Assembly: GCF_014647315.1 (NCBI RefSeq) | Contig: NZ_BMOY01000011.1 | Span: 1 to 64,000, forward strand | Length of the DNA: 64,000 bases | Direction: 5' to 3' | DNA from: Paenalicyclobacillus cellulosilyticus | GTDB lineage: Bacteria; Bacillota; Bacilli; Alicyclobacillales; Alicyclobacillaceae | In this document: positions 8,571 through 20,128 of the stretch, one piece after another | Numbering within the stretch: the first letter of the stretch is position 1 | How the letters are laid out: each line of letters opens with the position of its first letter | The notes under the pieces: generated by a model | What the model was told of the DNA's origin: nothing | Database searches by the model: none | What the model saw: only the letters and a program-made list of their open reading frames with translations | Translations under genes and position numbers: made by a program

Positions 8571-8883
8571 CCAAGCTCGCACTGCGGCCGCTTCTCCAAG
8601 CAACCGCGCGCACTGCATTCGTTTCTCCAAAATGATGATAAACATAAACTCCCCGTTATTGCCATCTCTTCCATGTGTGACTTACCATGGTAATCGCCGC
8701 GGGACGCGGCGGCACGGGGAGGTGCAGGGGATGCAGGCTGGGTGGACCACGTGGGTCGCCGGGTTCTGGACCGCGCTGTTGTCGTTGTCCGCCGTCAGTG
8801 GCGGCAGCGAGCCGGTGTGGTTGGAACCCCCGGACGACTGAGCGCCTCGGCATGAGACACGTCCAAGCTCGCACTGCAGCCGC
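8571..8883. repeat. Pair of 21-bp direct repeats bounding a small cassette
   Basis: A 21-base sequence beginning CCAAGCTCGCACTGC occurs at 8571-8591 and again at 8863-8883 with one mismatch (G/A at position 16). The interval between them holds a small plus-strand ORF, and the right copy leads into a terminator stem. The spacing of 292 bases start to start and the near identity suggest an insertion or a recombination product between rho and rpmE. Confidence 0.6.
8731..8841 (+). CDS. Putative 36-aa hydrophobic peptide
   Basis: ATG at 8731 preceded by GGGGAGGTGCAGGGG. The peptide starts MQAGWTTWVAGFWTALLSL, a Trp-rich hydrophobic stretch of about 20 residues, and ends with an acidic EPPDD tail. 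It lies on the strand opposite to all neighbours. A canonical plus-strand terminator follows 38 bases after the stop, which implies that this strand is transcribed. No family is recognised. A small membrane peptide is possible; the sequence alone cannot exclude a chance ORF. Confidence 0.4.
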   Translation: MQAGWTTWVAGFWTALLSLSAVSGGSEPVWLEPPDD

Positions 8884-8916
8884 AGGGAAAGGCTTCCACT
8901 CTTCCCTGCGGCTTTT
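8879..8916 (+). terminator. Rho-independent terminator
   Basis: Perfect 11-bp stem, GCCGCAGGGAA (8879-8889) with TTCCCTGCGGC (8902-8912), 12-base loop, followed directly by TTTT on the plus strand. No T-run follows on the minus strand, so it terminates plus-strand transcripts such as the 36-aa ORF, although rho and rpmE are on the minus strand. Confidence 0.75.
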
Positions 8917-8950
8917 GTGATGGCGCACCCGGCGAATGCGTCGCGGCAGC

Positions 8951-10216
<1,266 letters not shown>

Positions 10217-10448
10217 TCCGCGCGCAGGCGGAACCGTTCGCCGGCGCCACAAGGGCGCACGGCGAAACTGCCCGCACGTTGCGAGCCGATTTCTCATTCG
10301 TACAGGTTGACCGGCGCAATCATATCTTATGCGCTTTTCCGTAAGAACACCTATACTCCGCGAACTTTGTGCGCTTCTCTCTGTTCCAGGAGTTCCTCGG
10401 TGGAGTGGTCAAAGGAGTGCGAAGCCATCGATCCATGGATGTCCAGGC

Positions 10449-10479
10449 TGGATGGTGCCGTAGCGGCACCATCCAGCGG
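10449..10479. other. Perfect 14-bp inverted repeat in the dapL-rho intergenic region
   Basis: GCTGGATGGTGCCG and its exact reverse complement CGGCACCATCCAGC are separated by three bases. No T-run follows on either strand, so it is not a standard terminator. It lies between the dapL stop and the rho start within the 297-base gap. It could be a leader structure of rho or a protein-binding site. No coding ORF in this gap is convincing. Confidence 0.6.
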
Positions 10480-10513
10480 TGAACGCGGCGCGCGGACAGC
10501 ATGTGACCGAGCG

Positions 10514-11752
10514 TCAGAAGATGAACCGCAGTTGACGCAGGCGCCGGCGCAGTTCCTCCATCACCCGGCGCTCCTCTTCCACCGTCGCCGCCTCGTACGT
10601 GACGGACCAGCGCACGTACGCGCCCGCGTCATCCCAGGGTACGGTCGAGATGGACTGTTCCTGGATGAGGTATTCCGAAAACGCTGCAGCACTGTCGAAG
10701 GTGGGACCGCCCACGACGCCTCGCGGTGCCTTCACATAGAGGAAGAACGTGCCCTTGGGTTTTTTCGCGTCGAACCCCGCCTCGCGCAGCACCTCCACCA
10801 ACATGTCGTGGCGCCGCGAATACTTCTCCGCCGTCTCCTCGGTCCATTCCGGATGGCCGAGCGCGTACGCCGACGCCAATTGGATGGCGCGGAACTGCCC
10901 GGAGTCGTTGTTGTCCTTGACGGTCGCGAACGCCTTGACCACGAGCGGGTTGCCGGCGACGAACCCCAGGCGCCAACCGGTCATGTTGAACGCCTTGGAC
11001 ATCGAATGCACCTCGACGCCGACGTCATCCGCGCCCGGCAGCGAGAGGAAGGAGAGCGGCTTGGCGCCGTCGAACACCAGTGCGCCGTACGCCGCATCGT
11101 GGACAACCACCAACTCATGCTTGCGGGCGAAGTGGATGACCCGCTCGAAGAACTCCGGCGTCGCCGCGGCGCCCGTCGGGTTGTTGGGGTAATTGAGGTA
11201 CATCAACTTCGCCTTGCGGGCGACCTCCGGCGGGATGCTGTCGAGGTCCGGCAGGAAACCGTTCTCCTCCGTGAGCGGCAGGTTGTAGGCGATGCCCCCG
11301 AGCCAGGTGGAAATGGTGGCCAGCACAGGATACCCGGGGACCGTCTGCAAAACCACGTCACCCGGATTGATGAACGCGTACGGCAAGAGCGCCAGCGCCG
11401 ATTTCGAGCCGATGGCGTGGTTGATCTGCGTGTCCGGGTCAATCCCCTCCACGCCGTACACCCGCGCCAAATACTCCGCCGCGGCGCGCTTGTATTCGTC
11501 GATCCCGTTGTCGGCGTAAAACCGGTTCGCCGGGTCGAGCGCCGCCTGCGCAAGCACCTCGACAATCTCCTTGCGGGCCGGCGCATCCGGTTCACCGACG
11601 CCCATGTCGATGATCTCGCGCTCCGGATGGGCGGCCTTGGCCGCCGCCTTGGCGCGCTTGATGCGCTCGAACTTGTAGATGACCGTATCTTTGCCAAACT
11701 GCCGGCCGCCGATGCGATCGGCGATCAAACCTTGGATGTACGACTCAGACAT
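10514..11752 (-). CDS. dapL: LL-diaminopimelate aminotransferase-like class I aminotransferase
   Basis: 412 aa. DapL converts tetrahydrodipicolinate to LL-diaminopimelate in one step with glutamate as amino donor. The N-terminal block GKDTVIYKFERIKRAK, DMGVGEPD, NRFYADNGIDEYK, VPGYPVL, YPNNPTGA and the PLP-lysine region SMSKAFNMTGWRLGFVAGN follow the DapL pattern, ending with TVPWDDAGAYVRWSVTYEA. ATG 11752 is preferred (AAGGAGTCAGGT upstream) over the ATG 21 bases earlier. It occupies the place between tal and rho where B. subtilis has murAB and glpX. Confidence 0.82.
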   Translation of the reverse strand: MSESYIQGLIADRIGGRQFGKDTVIYKFERIKRAKAAAKAAHPEREIIDMGVGEPDAPARKEIVEVLAQAALDPANRFYADNGIDEYKRAAAEYLARVYGVEGIDPDTQINHAIGSKSALALLPYAFINPGDVVLQTVPGYPVLATISTWLGGIAYNLPLTEENGFLPDLDSIPPEVARKAKLMYLNYPNNPTGAAATPEFFERVIHFARKHELVVVHDAAYGALVFDGAKPLSFLSLPGADDVGVEVHSMSKAFNMTGWRLGFVAGNPLVVKAFATVKDNNDSGQFRAIQLASAYALGHPEWTEETAEKYSRRHDMLVEVLREAGFDAKKPKGTFFLYVKAPRGVVGGPTFDSAAAFSEYLIQEQSISTVPWDDAGAYVRWSVTYEAATVEEERRVMEELRRRLRQLRFIF

Positions 11753-11821
11753 ACCTGACTCCTTTCCCTGCACCTCGCGGCCGTCCGAGCGCGATGTGCC
11801 ACCATCCTCCGCTCGTGCGCC

Positions 11822-12469
11822 TCACTTCTTCTGCGCCGCGTTCCAGTCGGCGAGGAACCGCTCGATGCCTTGGTCGGTGAGCGGGTGCTTGATCATCCGG
11901 TCGAGCACCGCGTACGGGCACGTGGCGATGTGCGCCCCGGCCTTCGCCGCCTGGGTCACGTGCATCGGATGGCGGATGCTCGCCGCGATGATCTCGGTCT
12001 TGATGTCGTGGATCTGGAAGATGGTGCTGATGTCCTGGATCAACTCCACGCCGTCATAGCTGATGTCGTCCAGGCGCCCGATGAACGGACTGACGAACGA
12101 CGCGCCCGCCCGTGCCGCGAGCAACGCTTGGTTGGCGGTGAACACCAGCGTCACGTTGGTGCGGATGCCCTGATTCGCCAAGCGGTGCACCGCCTTGAGC
12201 CCTTCCGCAGTCAGCGGGACCTTGATGACGATGTTCGGGTGCAGGGCCGCCAGCGGTTTGGCCTCCTCCACCATCCCGTCGGCGTCGAGGCTCACGACCT
12301 CCGCGCTGATGGGACCGTCGACAATCTGCGTGATTTCCTTGAGCACCTCGATGAAATCGCGCCCTTCCTTGGCCACCAAGGACGGGTTGGTCGTCACACC
12401 GCTCAAAATGCCCATTTCGGCCGCTTTGCGGATCTCGTTCACATTGGCGGTATCGATGAACAGCTTCAT
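11822..12469 (-). CDS. tal: Transaldolase, short (fructose-6-phosphate aldolase-like) type
   Basis: 215 aa, the length of the TalC/YwjH subfamily. The start [46 protein letters not shown] (Schiff-base Lys within IKVP) and the final ADWNAA are family hallmarks. It works in the non-oxidative pentose phosphate pathway. ATG 12469 has GAGGTGAGGGG upstream. A SigA-like promoter lies about 125 bases upstream, between tal and spo0F. Confidence 0.93.
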   Translation of the reverse strand: MKLFIDTANVNEIRKAAEMGILSGVTTNPSLVAKEGRDFIEVLKEITQIVDGPISAEVVSLDADGMVEEAKPLAALHPNIVIKVPLTAEGLKAVHRLANQGIRTNVTLVFTANQALLAARAGASFVSPFIGRLDDISYDGVELIQDISTIFQIHDIKTEIIAASIRHPMHVTQAAKAGAHIATCPYAVLDRMIKHPLTDQGIERFLADWNAAQKK

Positions 12470-12591
12470 ACCCCTCACCTCATCTTCTCGTCGGCAGACG
12501 AGTGTATGTACGGCGGGCCGGTCCCTGCCGGGCCCGGCCCGGCGTTGCAAGGCGGAGCGGGCGGGAAACCGGCAGACACAATTCCTACATC

Positions 12592-12620
12592 ATCTTATCA
12601 CTGAATCACAGGCGCGTAAA
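12592..12620 (-). promoter_or_regulatory. Candidate SigA promoter of tal
   Basis: Minus strand TTTACG (12615-12620), a 17-base spacer, TAAGAT (12592-12597). Four of six and five of six matches to the consensus. It starts almost at the spo0F stop and leaves a leader of about 115 bases containing GC-rich inverted repeats before tal. Confidence 0.5.
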
Positions 12621-12625
12621 ACGCT

Positions 12626-12988
12626 TTAGGACATCAGCTGCGCATGGACAGCCATCCGCAGTTCGTCGATGTCGAAGGGTTTGGTGAAGTACGCGATGGC
12701 ACCGAGCTCCATGGCCTCCTGGATGAGGTCGAGCTCGCCGTACGCGGTCATCATGATGACCTTGGCCGCCGCGTCCGCTTTGCGGATGCAGCGCAAAATC
12801 TCAAGGCCGTCCATGCCCGGGATCTTCATGTCGAGCAACACCAAGTCCGGCCGCTCCCGCACGGCGACGGCCAGAGCCTCCTGGCCGTTGGCGGCCGCAA
12901 ACGTCTCGTATCCCTCTTGGCTCAACACCTCTTGCAACAACACACGGATGCCCAATTGGTCGTCGACGATGAGGACCTTCTTCGCCAC
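12626..12988 (-). CDS. spo0F: Sporulation phosphorelay response regulator Spo0F
   Basis: 120 aa single receiver domain. [20 protein letters not shown] carries the acidic pocket, [12 protein letters not shown] the phosphorylated Asp (about residue 54), MMTAYGE the conserved Thr and [11 protein letters not shown] the Lys. Length and the Q-L-G-I segment fit Spo0F, which passes phosphate from sporulation kinases to Spo0B. GTG 12988 is used because AAGGAGA is nine bases upstream. A SigH promoter match lies upstream, and pyrG is the next gene, as in Bacillus. Confidence 0.92.
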   Translation of the reverse strand: MAKKVLIVDDQLGIRVLLQEVLSQEGYETFAAANGQEALAVAVRERPDLVLLDMKIPGMDGLEILRCIRKADAAAKVIMMTAYGELDLIQEAMELGAIAYFTKPFDIDELRMAVHAQLMS

Positions 12989-13068
12989 CTTTTCGTCTCC
13001 TTCTCCCAAGCGGCGCCCGGCCGCAATCGCGCAGGACGGGGCGTGCCCCTGCGGGGCACGCTTACAGG

Positions 13069-13095
13069 ATTCAACAGGCGGGAAGAAAATCCTCT
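13069..13095 (-). promoter_or_regulatory. SigH promoter of spo0F
   Basis: Minus strand AGAGGATTT (13087-13095), an 11-base spacer and GTTGAAT (13069-13075) match RNAGGAWWW-N11/12-RNNGAAT at every defined position. spo0F is a known SigH target in B. subtilis. A 9-bp hairpin (GCGTGCCCC at 13041-13049 with GGGGCACGC at 13053-13061) lies in the resulting leader. Confidence 0.7.
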
Positions 13096-13219
13096 TCGCA
13101 AGTTTCGACAGCATCCGCCAAACGGCGCGCGGATGACGCGCTGCCCGGGTACGGCCGCCAAGGAAACATTCGGAATCCGGCGTGGCCGCCACAGAAGACC
13201 GCCACAAGCGGGGCTTGGC

Positions 13220-14866
<1,647 letters not shown>

Positions 14867-15040
14867 TCACGCTTCCCAGATGCACGCAACCCGAATGCAC
14901 GCAAAACAGCGTTCCAGCCCGCGCCGGAACGCATCCGTCTCATCGCACCGCACGCCACCGGGGTGCATGTGCCGATGTGTCTTTCCGCCCGGCACGCCCT
15001 CTGCGTCCGTCCCGCGGCGTGCAACAAGGGCGGTGCCGCA

Positions 15041-15604
15041 TCACGATTCGTCCTCTTCGTCTTCGACGGCCGCTTCTTCCTCCGGGAGCAGCTCCTCGTC
15101 CGGCAGCTCCGCGTCGTCGACAAACACCTCGTCGTCCGCGGCAAGCAGCGGATCGGCCTCCTCTTCGTCGGCGAGCGCCGGCTCCTCCTCTTCCTCTCCG
15201 AACAGGAGCGTCTCCTCCGCCTCCTCTTCGGCAAGCTCCTCCTCTTCCGCGTACTCGTCGAGATCCAAGTCTTCGTCGTCGTCGCTGAACGCATCGCCCG
15301 TGCCGCGGATGAACCGCTTGCCAGGCTGTGTCCGCTCGTTCACCTTGTCCACCGGATACCAGCGCTTGAGACCCCAGACGTTCTGGCCGATGCAGACAAA
15401 GCGGCCGTCGATGTTGATCTCTGTGTACAGGCGCGCGATGACGTCCATGACCTCTTCGTCGGTCATGTTGCGCAGCGCCTGAATCTCTTTCATCAGGTCA
15501 CGAAAATAATAAGGCTCCTTCTTCTCTTTGAGGATCCACCACGCCAGCTCGACGAGCGGCATCTGCTGGATCTCTTCCGGTGACTTCGGCAGCGTCACCG
15601 CCAT
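15041..15604 (-). CDS. rpoE: RNA polymerase delta subunit
   Basis: 187 aa. The N-terminal HARE-HTH fold has MPLVELAWWILKEKKEPYYF, MTDEEVMDVIARLYTEINIDGRF and GLKRWYPVDK. The C-terminal half is a disordered, almost wholly acidic tail of Glu and Asp runs, the signature of delta, which displaces nucleic acid from RNA polymerase. ATG 15604 is chosen, with GAGGGGGA six bases upstream; TTG at 15610 is the alternative. Confidence 0.95.
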   Translation of the reverse strand: MAVTLPKSPEEIQQMPLVELAWWILKEKKEPYYFRDLMKEIQALRNMTDEEVMDVIARLYTEINIDGRFVCIGQNVWGLKRWYPVDKVNERTQPGKRFIRGTGDAFSDDDEDLDLDEYAEEEELAEEEAEETLLFGEEEEEPALADEEEADPLLAADDEVFVDDAELPDEELLPEEEAAVEDEEDES

Positions 15605-15744
15605 CGCCAATCCCCCTCACAGGACACCGGATGGAGCTTGCGCGGGCGCGGCTCGTGCCGCCTTCCCGCGGGCAACTCGCATCAGTATCGACGCGGGCGG
15701 AAGGTTTTATTCCACCGCCCGGATACCCTTCTGCAAATGTGGCT

Positions 15745-15774
15745 ATTATAGCACATTCGGGCGCAGGAGTTGAA
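15745..15774 (-). promoter_or_regulatory. Candidate SigA promoter of rpoE
   Basis: Minus strand TATAAT (15745-15750) is a perfect -10. TTCAAC (15769-15774), 18 bases upstream, is a weak -35. The leader of about 135 bases contains CGGGCGG/CCGCCCG inverted arms near 15694-15722. Confidence 0.5.
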
Positions 15775-15813
15775 GGCGACCGACACCATGGCAGGACATG
15801 GCCGTTCCCGGTG

Positions 15814-16626
15814 TCATGAGCCGGCTTGGCCCTGGCCTCTGTCCGCCGGTGCGTTGCGCTTGGCGAGAAACGCCGCCATGGCCGCCCGGCGCTCGGGCGT
15901 GGAAAACAGGTCCCCGAACAGTGCGGCCTCCAGGGCGAAGCCGTCGCGTCCGCCGGCCCAGCCTTCGTACACCGCCCGCTTGATGGCCGCCAGCGCCGGC
16001 CCGGACAGTGCGGCGAGGCGCTCCGCCCAGCGCATGCCCGCTTCCTCCAGAGCATCGTCCGGGACCACCTCGTTCACGAGGCCCATCGTCAGCGCCTCGG
16101 CCGCCGTCACCGGCTCCCCGCGCAACAACAGCGCCATGGCGCGCCCGAGGCCGACCAGCCGGGGCAGGCGCTGCGTGCCGCCAAAGCCGGGCAGGATGCC
16201 GAGCGTCACCTCCGGCTGACCGAAACGGGCGCTCTCCGCCGCAATCCGCAAGTCGCACGCCATGGCCAACTCCATGCCGCCGCCGAGCGCCCAGCCGTGC
16301 ACGAGGGCGATGACCGGCTGGCGCATCCGTTCCAAACGCGCAAACACCGCCTGGCCCCGGGCGGCGAGTTCTGCAGCCTGTTCCGGTGCCAACCCTGCCA
16401 TCTCCGCGATGTCGGCCCCTGCGGCAAACGCCCGGCCCGCGCCGCGAATCAGGACGACGCGCACGGACGGGTCGTGCGCCAGCTCGTCGAGCGCCGCCGC
16501 CAACTGCGCCAACAACGCTTGGCTCAACGCGTTCAACTGCTGCGGCCGGTTGAGGACCACCTTCGCCACAGGACCTTGCCGTTCCACCACGACCCATGAT
16601 GTGTCCGCCTTCGCCGTATCCGCCAT
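15814..16626 (-). CDS. Enoyl-CoA hydratase/isomerase family protein
   Basis: 270 aa crotonase fold. RPQQLNALSQALL and AFAAGADIAEMA form the first oxyanion segment. HGWALGGGMELAMACDLRIAAE carries the second Gly and the catalytic Glu. FGQPEVTLGILPGFGGTQRLPR holds the second Glu, and both are in the positions typical of true enoyl-CoA hydratases. ATG 16626 has GGGAGGCG upstream. It lies just downstream of fadF, which supports a role in fatty-acid beta-oxidation. Confidence 0.87.
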   Translation of the reverse strand: MADTAKADTSWVVVERQGPVAKVVLNRPQQLNALSQALLAQLAAALDELAHDPSVRVVLIRGAGRAFAAGADIAEMAGLAPEQAAELAARGQAVFARLERMRQPVIALVHGWALGGGMELAMACDLRIAAESARFGQPEVTLGILPGFGGTQRLPRLVGLGRAMALLLRGEPVTAAEALTMGLVNEVVPDDALEEAGMRWAERLAALSGPALAAIKRAVYEGWAGGRDGFALEAALFGDLFSTPERRAAMAAFLAKRNAPADRGQGQAGS

Positions 16627-16663
16627 CGTCCACGCCTCCCTTTCGTCCACACCCCGCGGCAGC

Positions 16664-18640
16664 TCACGCTTCCAGCGCCATCGCCAACAGCTCGATGACG
16701 TCGAACACCGCGGCGCGTTCATCCGCCCCGTGCTGTTTCAGACCGTCGGTGAGCATGGTCATGCAGTACGGGCACGCCGTCCCGACGACATCCGCACCGG
16801 TGGCGAGGGCCTGTTCCGCGCGCAGGTAGCTGATGCGCGTACCCGCCTCTTCCTTGAACATCCCGCCGCCGCCTGCCCCGCAGCACATGCCGCGGGCGCG
16901 GCTCTTGTCCATCTCCACCAGCCGGATGCCCGGGATGGCGGCGAGGACCTCCCGCGGCGGGTCGTAGACGCCGTTGTGGCGGCCGAGGTAGCACGAATCG
17001 TGATAGGTGACCGTCCGCTCGACGCGCCGCACGGGCCGGATGCGCCCCTCACGCAGCAACCGCGCCGCAAATTCGGTGCTGTGGTATACCTCGGCGGTAA
17101 ACCCGAAGTCCGGGTACTCGTTTTTCAGCGTGTTGTAGGCGTGCGGATCGGTCGTGATGATCTTGCGCACGCCGTAGCGGGTGAACACCGCGATGTTGCG
17201 CTGCACTAACTCCTGATAGAGGAACTCGTTGCCGAGGCGCCGGGCGGTGTCGCCGTCACTCTCCTCTTCGTCGCCGAGGATGGCAAAGTCGACGCCCGCG
17301 GCGAGGAGAACTTGCGCGAACGCCCGCGCGATCTTCTGCGCCCGTTGGTCGTAGGACGCCGCGCTGCCGACGTAAAACAGGTACTCGGCGCGGCCGGCCT
17401 CGCGCAACGTGCGCACCGGCAAACCCTGCGCCCACTTGGCGCGATCGCGCCGGTTCATGCCCCATTCGTTCGCCTGGCGCTCCAGGTTCTGAAACACCCG
17501 CGCCACCTCCGGCGGCGCTTCGCCCGCGGTGAGCACCAGGTGGCGCCGTAAGTCCACAATGGCCTGGACATGTTCGTTGGCGACCGGACACGCCTCCTCA
17601 CATGCCCGGCAGGTGGTGCATGCCCACACCTCCGCCTCGCTGAACGTGCCTGCGAACAGCGACGGCATCTCCGCCGTCCCGGCCCCTGCCGCCATCTGCG
17701 CCAACGCGGGCGGACCGTCGGCCATCAGGGCATCTTTCATCTTCAAGATGAGGTATTTGGGCGAGAGCGGTTTGCCGCTCAGCGTGGCCGGGCACTGGAC
17801 GTGGCAACGGCCGCACTCGGTGCACGCGAAGCCGTCGAGGAGCTGCTTCCAGGTGAATTCGAACACATGCCCGGCGCCGAACCGCTCCTGGTCTTCGTCC
17901 GTCAGGTCGAGGGCGCGGAGTTTGCCGGGCGGATCCAACTTGCGGAAATACCAATTGAACGCGGCCGCCACCATGTGCAGGTGCTTGGTGCGCGGAATGA
18001 TGACGAGAAAGGCGAGGATGGCGAGCACGTGCAACCAGAATGCCGCGCCGTCGATGAGGTACAGGGTCCGCGGGGATAACCCCCGCCACCAAATGGCAAA
18101 CCAGGCGGAGACAGGTGCCGCCGCGCCAAAGTTGTGCGAGACGAGGTCTGCCTCCGCACCGGTCGCCGCCCAATACGTGACGACGATGACCGAGATGAGT
18201 CCAAGGATGACCCCCGCTTCCAGCGACGGTTCGATGCGCATCGGCCGCAGCACGTAGCGGCGAACGGCCGCCATGACCACGGCGACGAAGACGAGGCTGG
18301 AGAACAGGTCTTCGAGGAACAGGTACACCGGCGAAGCCGCCCAAGGGAAGTGCCAGCCCGTGAGATGGTGGATAAGAAAATCGAGATCGCCAAAGACGAG
18401 GACGAGAAAGCCCCAGAAGATGAACAAGTGCGCGATGCCGGACGGTTCCGCCAGCACCTTGCGCTGACCGAGCACATGGACGAGGAGCGCACGCACCCGG
18501 TCGCCCGGTTTGGCGAAGCGCCCCGGCTCCGGCGCCGCGCGGCGGAGCAACCGTACGCGCAGCCAGACCTCCCGCGCGAAGAAGCCCGCCGCGCCCGCAA
18601 ACAGGATCAAAAACACGACGCCTTGCACCACACGCGCCAT
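16664..18640 (-). CDS. fadF: FadF-type membrane Fe-S oxidoreductase (YwjF family)
   Basis: 658 aa. Five or so membrane helices resembling the NarI/HdrE gamma subunit occupy residues 5-215. Two 4Fe-4S motifs follow, CTECGRCHVQCP (Cys 273-283) and CTTCRACEEACP (Cys 341-351). Two CCG-type cysteine-rich modules include HDSCYLGR and MCCGAGGGGMF. The family is thought to pass electrons from acyl-CoA dehydrogenase/ETF to quinone. ATG 18640 has GGGGGAGGG upstream. fadF also neighbours rpoE in B. subtilis; no acyl-CoA dehydrogenase is present here, and an enoyl-CoA hydratase lies between. Confidence 0.9.
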   Translation of the reverse strand: MARVVQGVVFLILFAGAAGFFAREVWLRVRLLRRAAPEPGRFAKPGDRVRALLVHVLGQRKVLAEPSGIAHLFIFWGFLVLVFGDLDFLIHHLTGWHFPWAASPVYLFLEDLFSSLVFVAVVMAAVRRYVLRPMRIEPSLEAGVILGLISVIVVTYWAATGAEADLVSHNFGAAAPVSAWFAIWWRGLSPRTLYLIDGAAFWLHVLAILAFLVIIPRTKHLHMVAAAFNWYFRKLDPPGKLRALDLTDEDQERFGAGHVFEFTWKQLLDGFACTECGRCHVQCPATLSGKPLSPKYLILKMKDALMADGPPALAQMAAGAGTAEMPSLFAGTFSEAEVWACTTCRACEEACPVANEHVQAIVDLRRHLVLTAGEAPPEVARVFQNLERQANEWGMNRRDRAKWAQGLPVRTLREAGRAEYLFYVGSAASYDQRAQKIARAFAQVLLAAGVDFAILGDEEESDGDTARRLGNEFLYQELVQRNIAVFTRYGVRKIITTDPHAYNTLKNEYPDFGFTAEVYHSTEFAARLLREGRIRPVRRVERTVTYHDSCYLGRHNGVYDPPREVLAAIPGIRLVEMDKSRARGMCCGAGGGGMFKEEAGTRISYLRAEQALATGADVVGTACPYCMTMLTDGLKQHGADERAAVFDVIELLAMALEA

Positions 18641-18811
18641 CCCGAGCCCTCCCCCTCTACAACATACCACGCCACCCGCCGGAAAGAGAACGGTCCGCTC
18701 GGGGTGAGGGCGAACGGCGCTCGAGAAGGCGCGCGGCAGGGGGTCGGCCCATCCACCCTGCCGGCCGGCGAGGTGCCATGGCATCCTGCGCGCACGCGCT
18801 TCCCTGCGGCG

Positions 18812-19807
18812 TCACGCGAACGATTCGAGCACCAGCTTGCCGATGGTGCGGCCGGATTGGATCTGCGCGAACGCCTTCTCCAGATTGGCCGCCGTGATGA
18901 GGCCGAAGTGCTCGCGCAGGGTGGAGCGGATCTCGCCCTTGTCCACGAACTCCGCGAGGCGGGTGAGGATGCGGTGCTGCGCCTCCATGTCGAAGCGGTG
19001 TTTGGGCCGTGCGAACATGGCTTCGGTGCACCAGGTGGCGCTCTTGTCGAACAGCTTGCGGAAGTCGACGGGCGCAAACGGCGGCAGGATGGTGCACACC
19101 TTGCCGAGCGGCGCCAGGGCGTCCATCATCGCGTCCCAGTGCGGGTGCACCACGTTCAGGCAGAAGATGGTATCCACCGCCGGGAAACCGAGCGCCTGCA
19201 GTTGCGGCAAAAACGCTTTTGTGTGGTCGATGACGTGGTGCGCGCCGTGATGAAGGACCCAAGCCCGCGACTCCGGCCGCGAGGCGGTGCCGATGACCGT
19301 CAAGCCCGCACGGCGCGCCAGCTGCGTGGCGATGGAACCGACGCCCCCCGCCGCCCCGATGATGAGGATGGGCCGGCCCTGGTTGTCGTCGGTGTCGAGA
19401 CCGAGCCGCTCAAACATCCCTTCCCACGCCGTGAGGCTGGTGAGCGGCAGCGCGGCCGCTTCGGCGAAGGACAGGCGCTTCGGCTTGCGCCCGACGATCC
19501 GCTCGTCCACCACGTGGTATTCGCTGAACCCGCCGGGCCGGGTGATGTCTCCCGCGTAGTACACCTCGTCGCCCGGGCGGAACAGCCGGCACTCCGGGCC
19601 GACCGCCTCGACGACGCCCGCGACATCCCAGCCCAGCACGCGCGGCGCGTCGCCAGGCTGTTGCTTCGTGTCCACCGGGTTGACAGACACCGCCTGCACG
19701 CGCACCAACAGGTCGCGCGGGCCTGGCACCGGCCGGGGTAACACGGCGTCCGCCAAACGCCCGGATGGTTCGAGGACCACGGCTTTCATCGTGTCGGACG
19801 CGGTCAT
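18812..19807 (-). CDS. Zinc-type alcohol dehydrogenase-like / quinone oxidoreductase family protein
   Basis: 331 aa medium-chain dehydrogenase. The N-terminal GroES-like part has SVNPVDTKQ, VLGWDVAGVVEAVGP and FRPGDEVYYAGD. The Rossmann part has ILIIGAAGGVGSIATQLARR. The structural and catalytic zinc cysteines are absent, so a zinc-free NADPH:quinone reductase-like enzyme (TIGR02817 type) is most likely. ATG 19807 follows GGAGGGG; a GTG nine bases earlier is possible. Substrate unknown. Confidence 0.82.
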   Translation of the reverse strand: MTASDTMKAVVLEPSGRLADAVLPRPVPGPRDLLVRVQAVSVNPVDTKQQPGDAPRVLGWDVAGVVEAVGPECRLFRPGDEVYYAGDITRPGGFSEYHVVDERIVGRKPKRLSFAEAAALPLTSLTAWEGMFERLGLDTDDNQGRPILIIGAAGGVGSIATQLARRAGLTVIGTASRPESRAWVLHHGAHHVIDHTKAFLPQLQALGFPAVDTIFCLNVVHPHWDAMMDALAPLGKVCTILPPFAPVDFRKLFDKSATWCTEAMFARPKHRFDMEAQHRILTRLAEFVDKGEIRSTLREHFGLITAANLEKAFAQIQSGRTIGKLVLESFA

Positions 19808-20128
19808 TTTGTACACCCCTCCGTATCCGCTTGCCAGTTCGGATCATGCGTGGTCTCGCTGTTGTCGCTCGTCATGGCCGTGGTTCTTGCCTTCACACGC
19901 AAGTAACCGCCCCCGTAGGTTCGCGCGCCTGCAGGGCGGTTACTTGCCCGTACGATAAAGAAGGCGGGCAGGGACAATGCTCAGAGCGTCGGTGCCCGGA
20001 GCGTCGAAGGTGGCAGCCTTCGACGCCCTGATTGCTTTTAGAGTAACACAGTGCGAACATTCGTCAATAAGAACAGGTTTCGGGGCTCATCTCAGCTGCC
20101 ACACTTGCCCATGCGAGGAGGGATGCTG
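19808..20128 (+). other. 321-bp divergent intergenic region and structured leader before the CHY-PabBC gene
   Basis: No gene is supported. A perfect 14-bp inverted repeat has arms GCAAGTAACCGCCC (19899-19912) and GGGCGGTTACTTGC (19934-19947). A second perfect 10-bp stem, GCGTCGAAGG (20001-20010) with CCTTCGACGC (20017-20026), is followed within eight bases by CTTTT, resembling a weak attenuator. GGGCA/TGCCC and CAGGG/CCCTG pairings around it are mutually exclusive. No known riboswitch class is recognised. Confidence 0.45.

Noticed and set aside
10320-10502. 60-aa minus-strand ORF between dapL and rho
   Set aside because: No RBS, and it crosses the perfect hairpin; composition does not suggest a protein.
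20001-20040. Possible T-box (GAAGGTGGCA) before the PabBC fusion
   Set aside because: Only part of the T-box core matches and no stem I or specifier loop is visible upstream.
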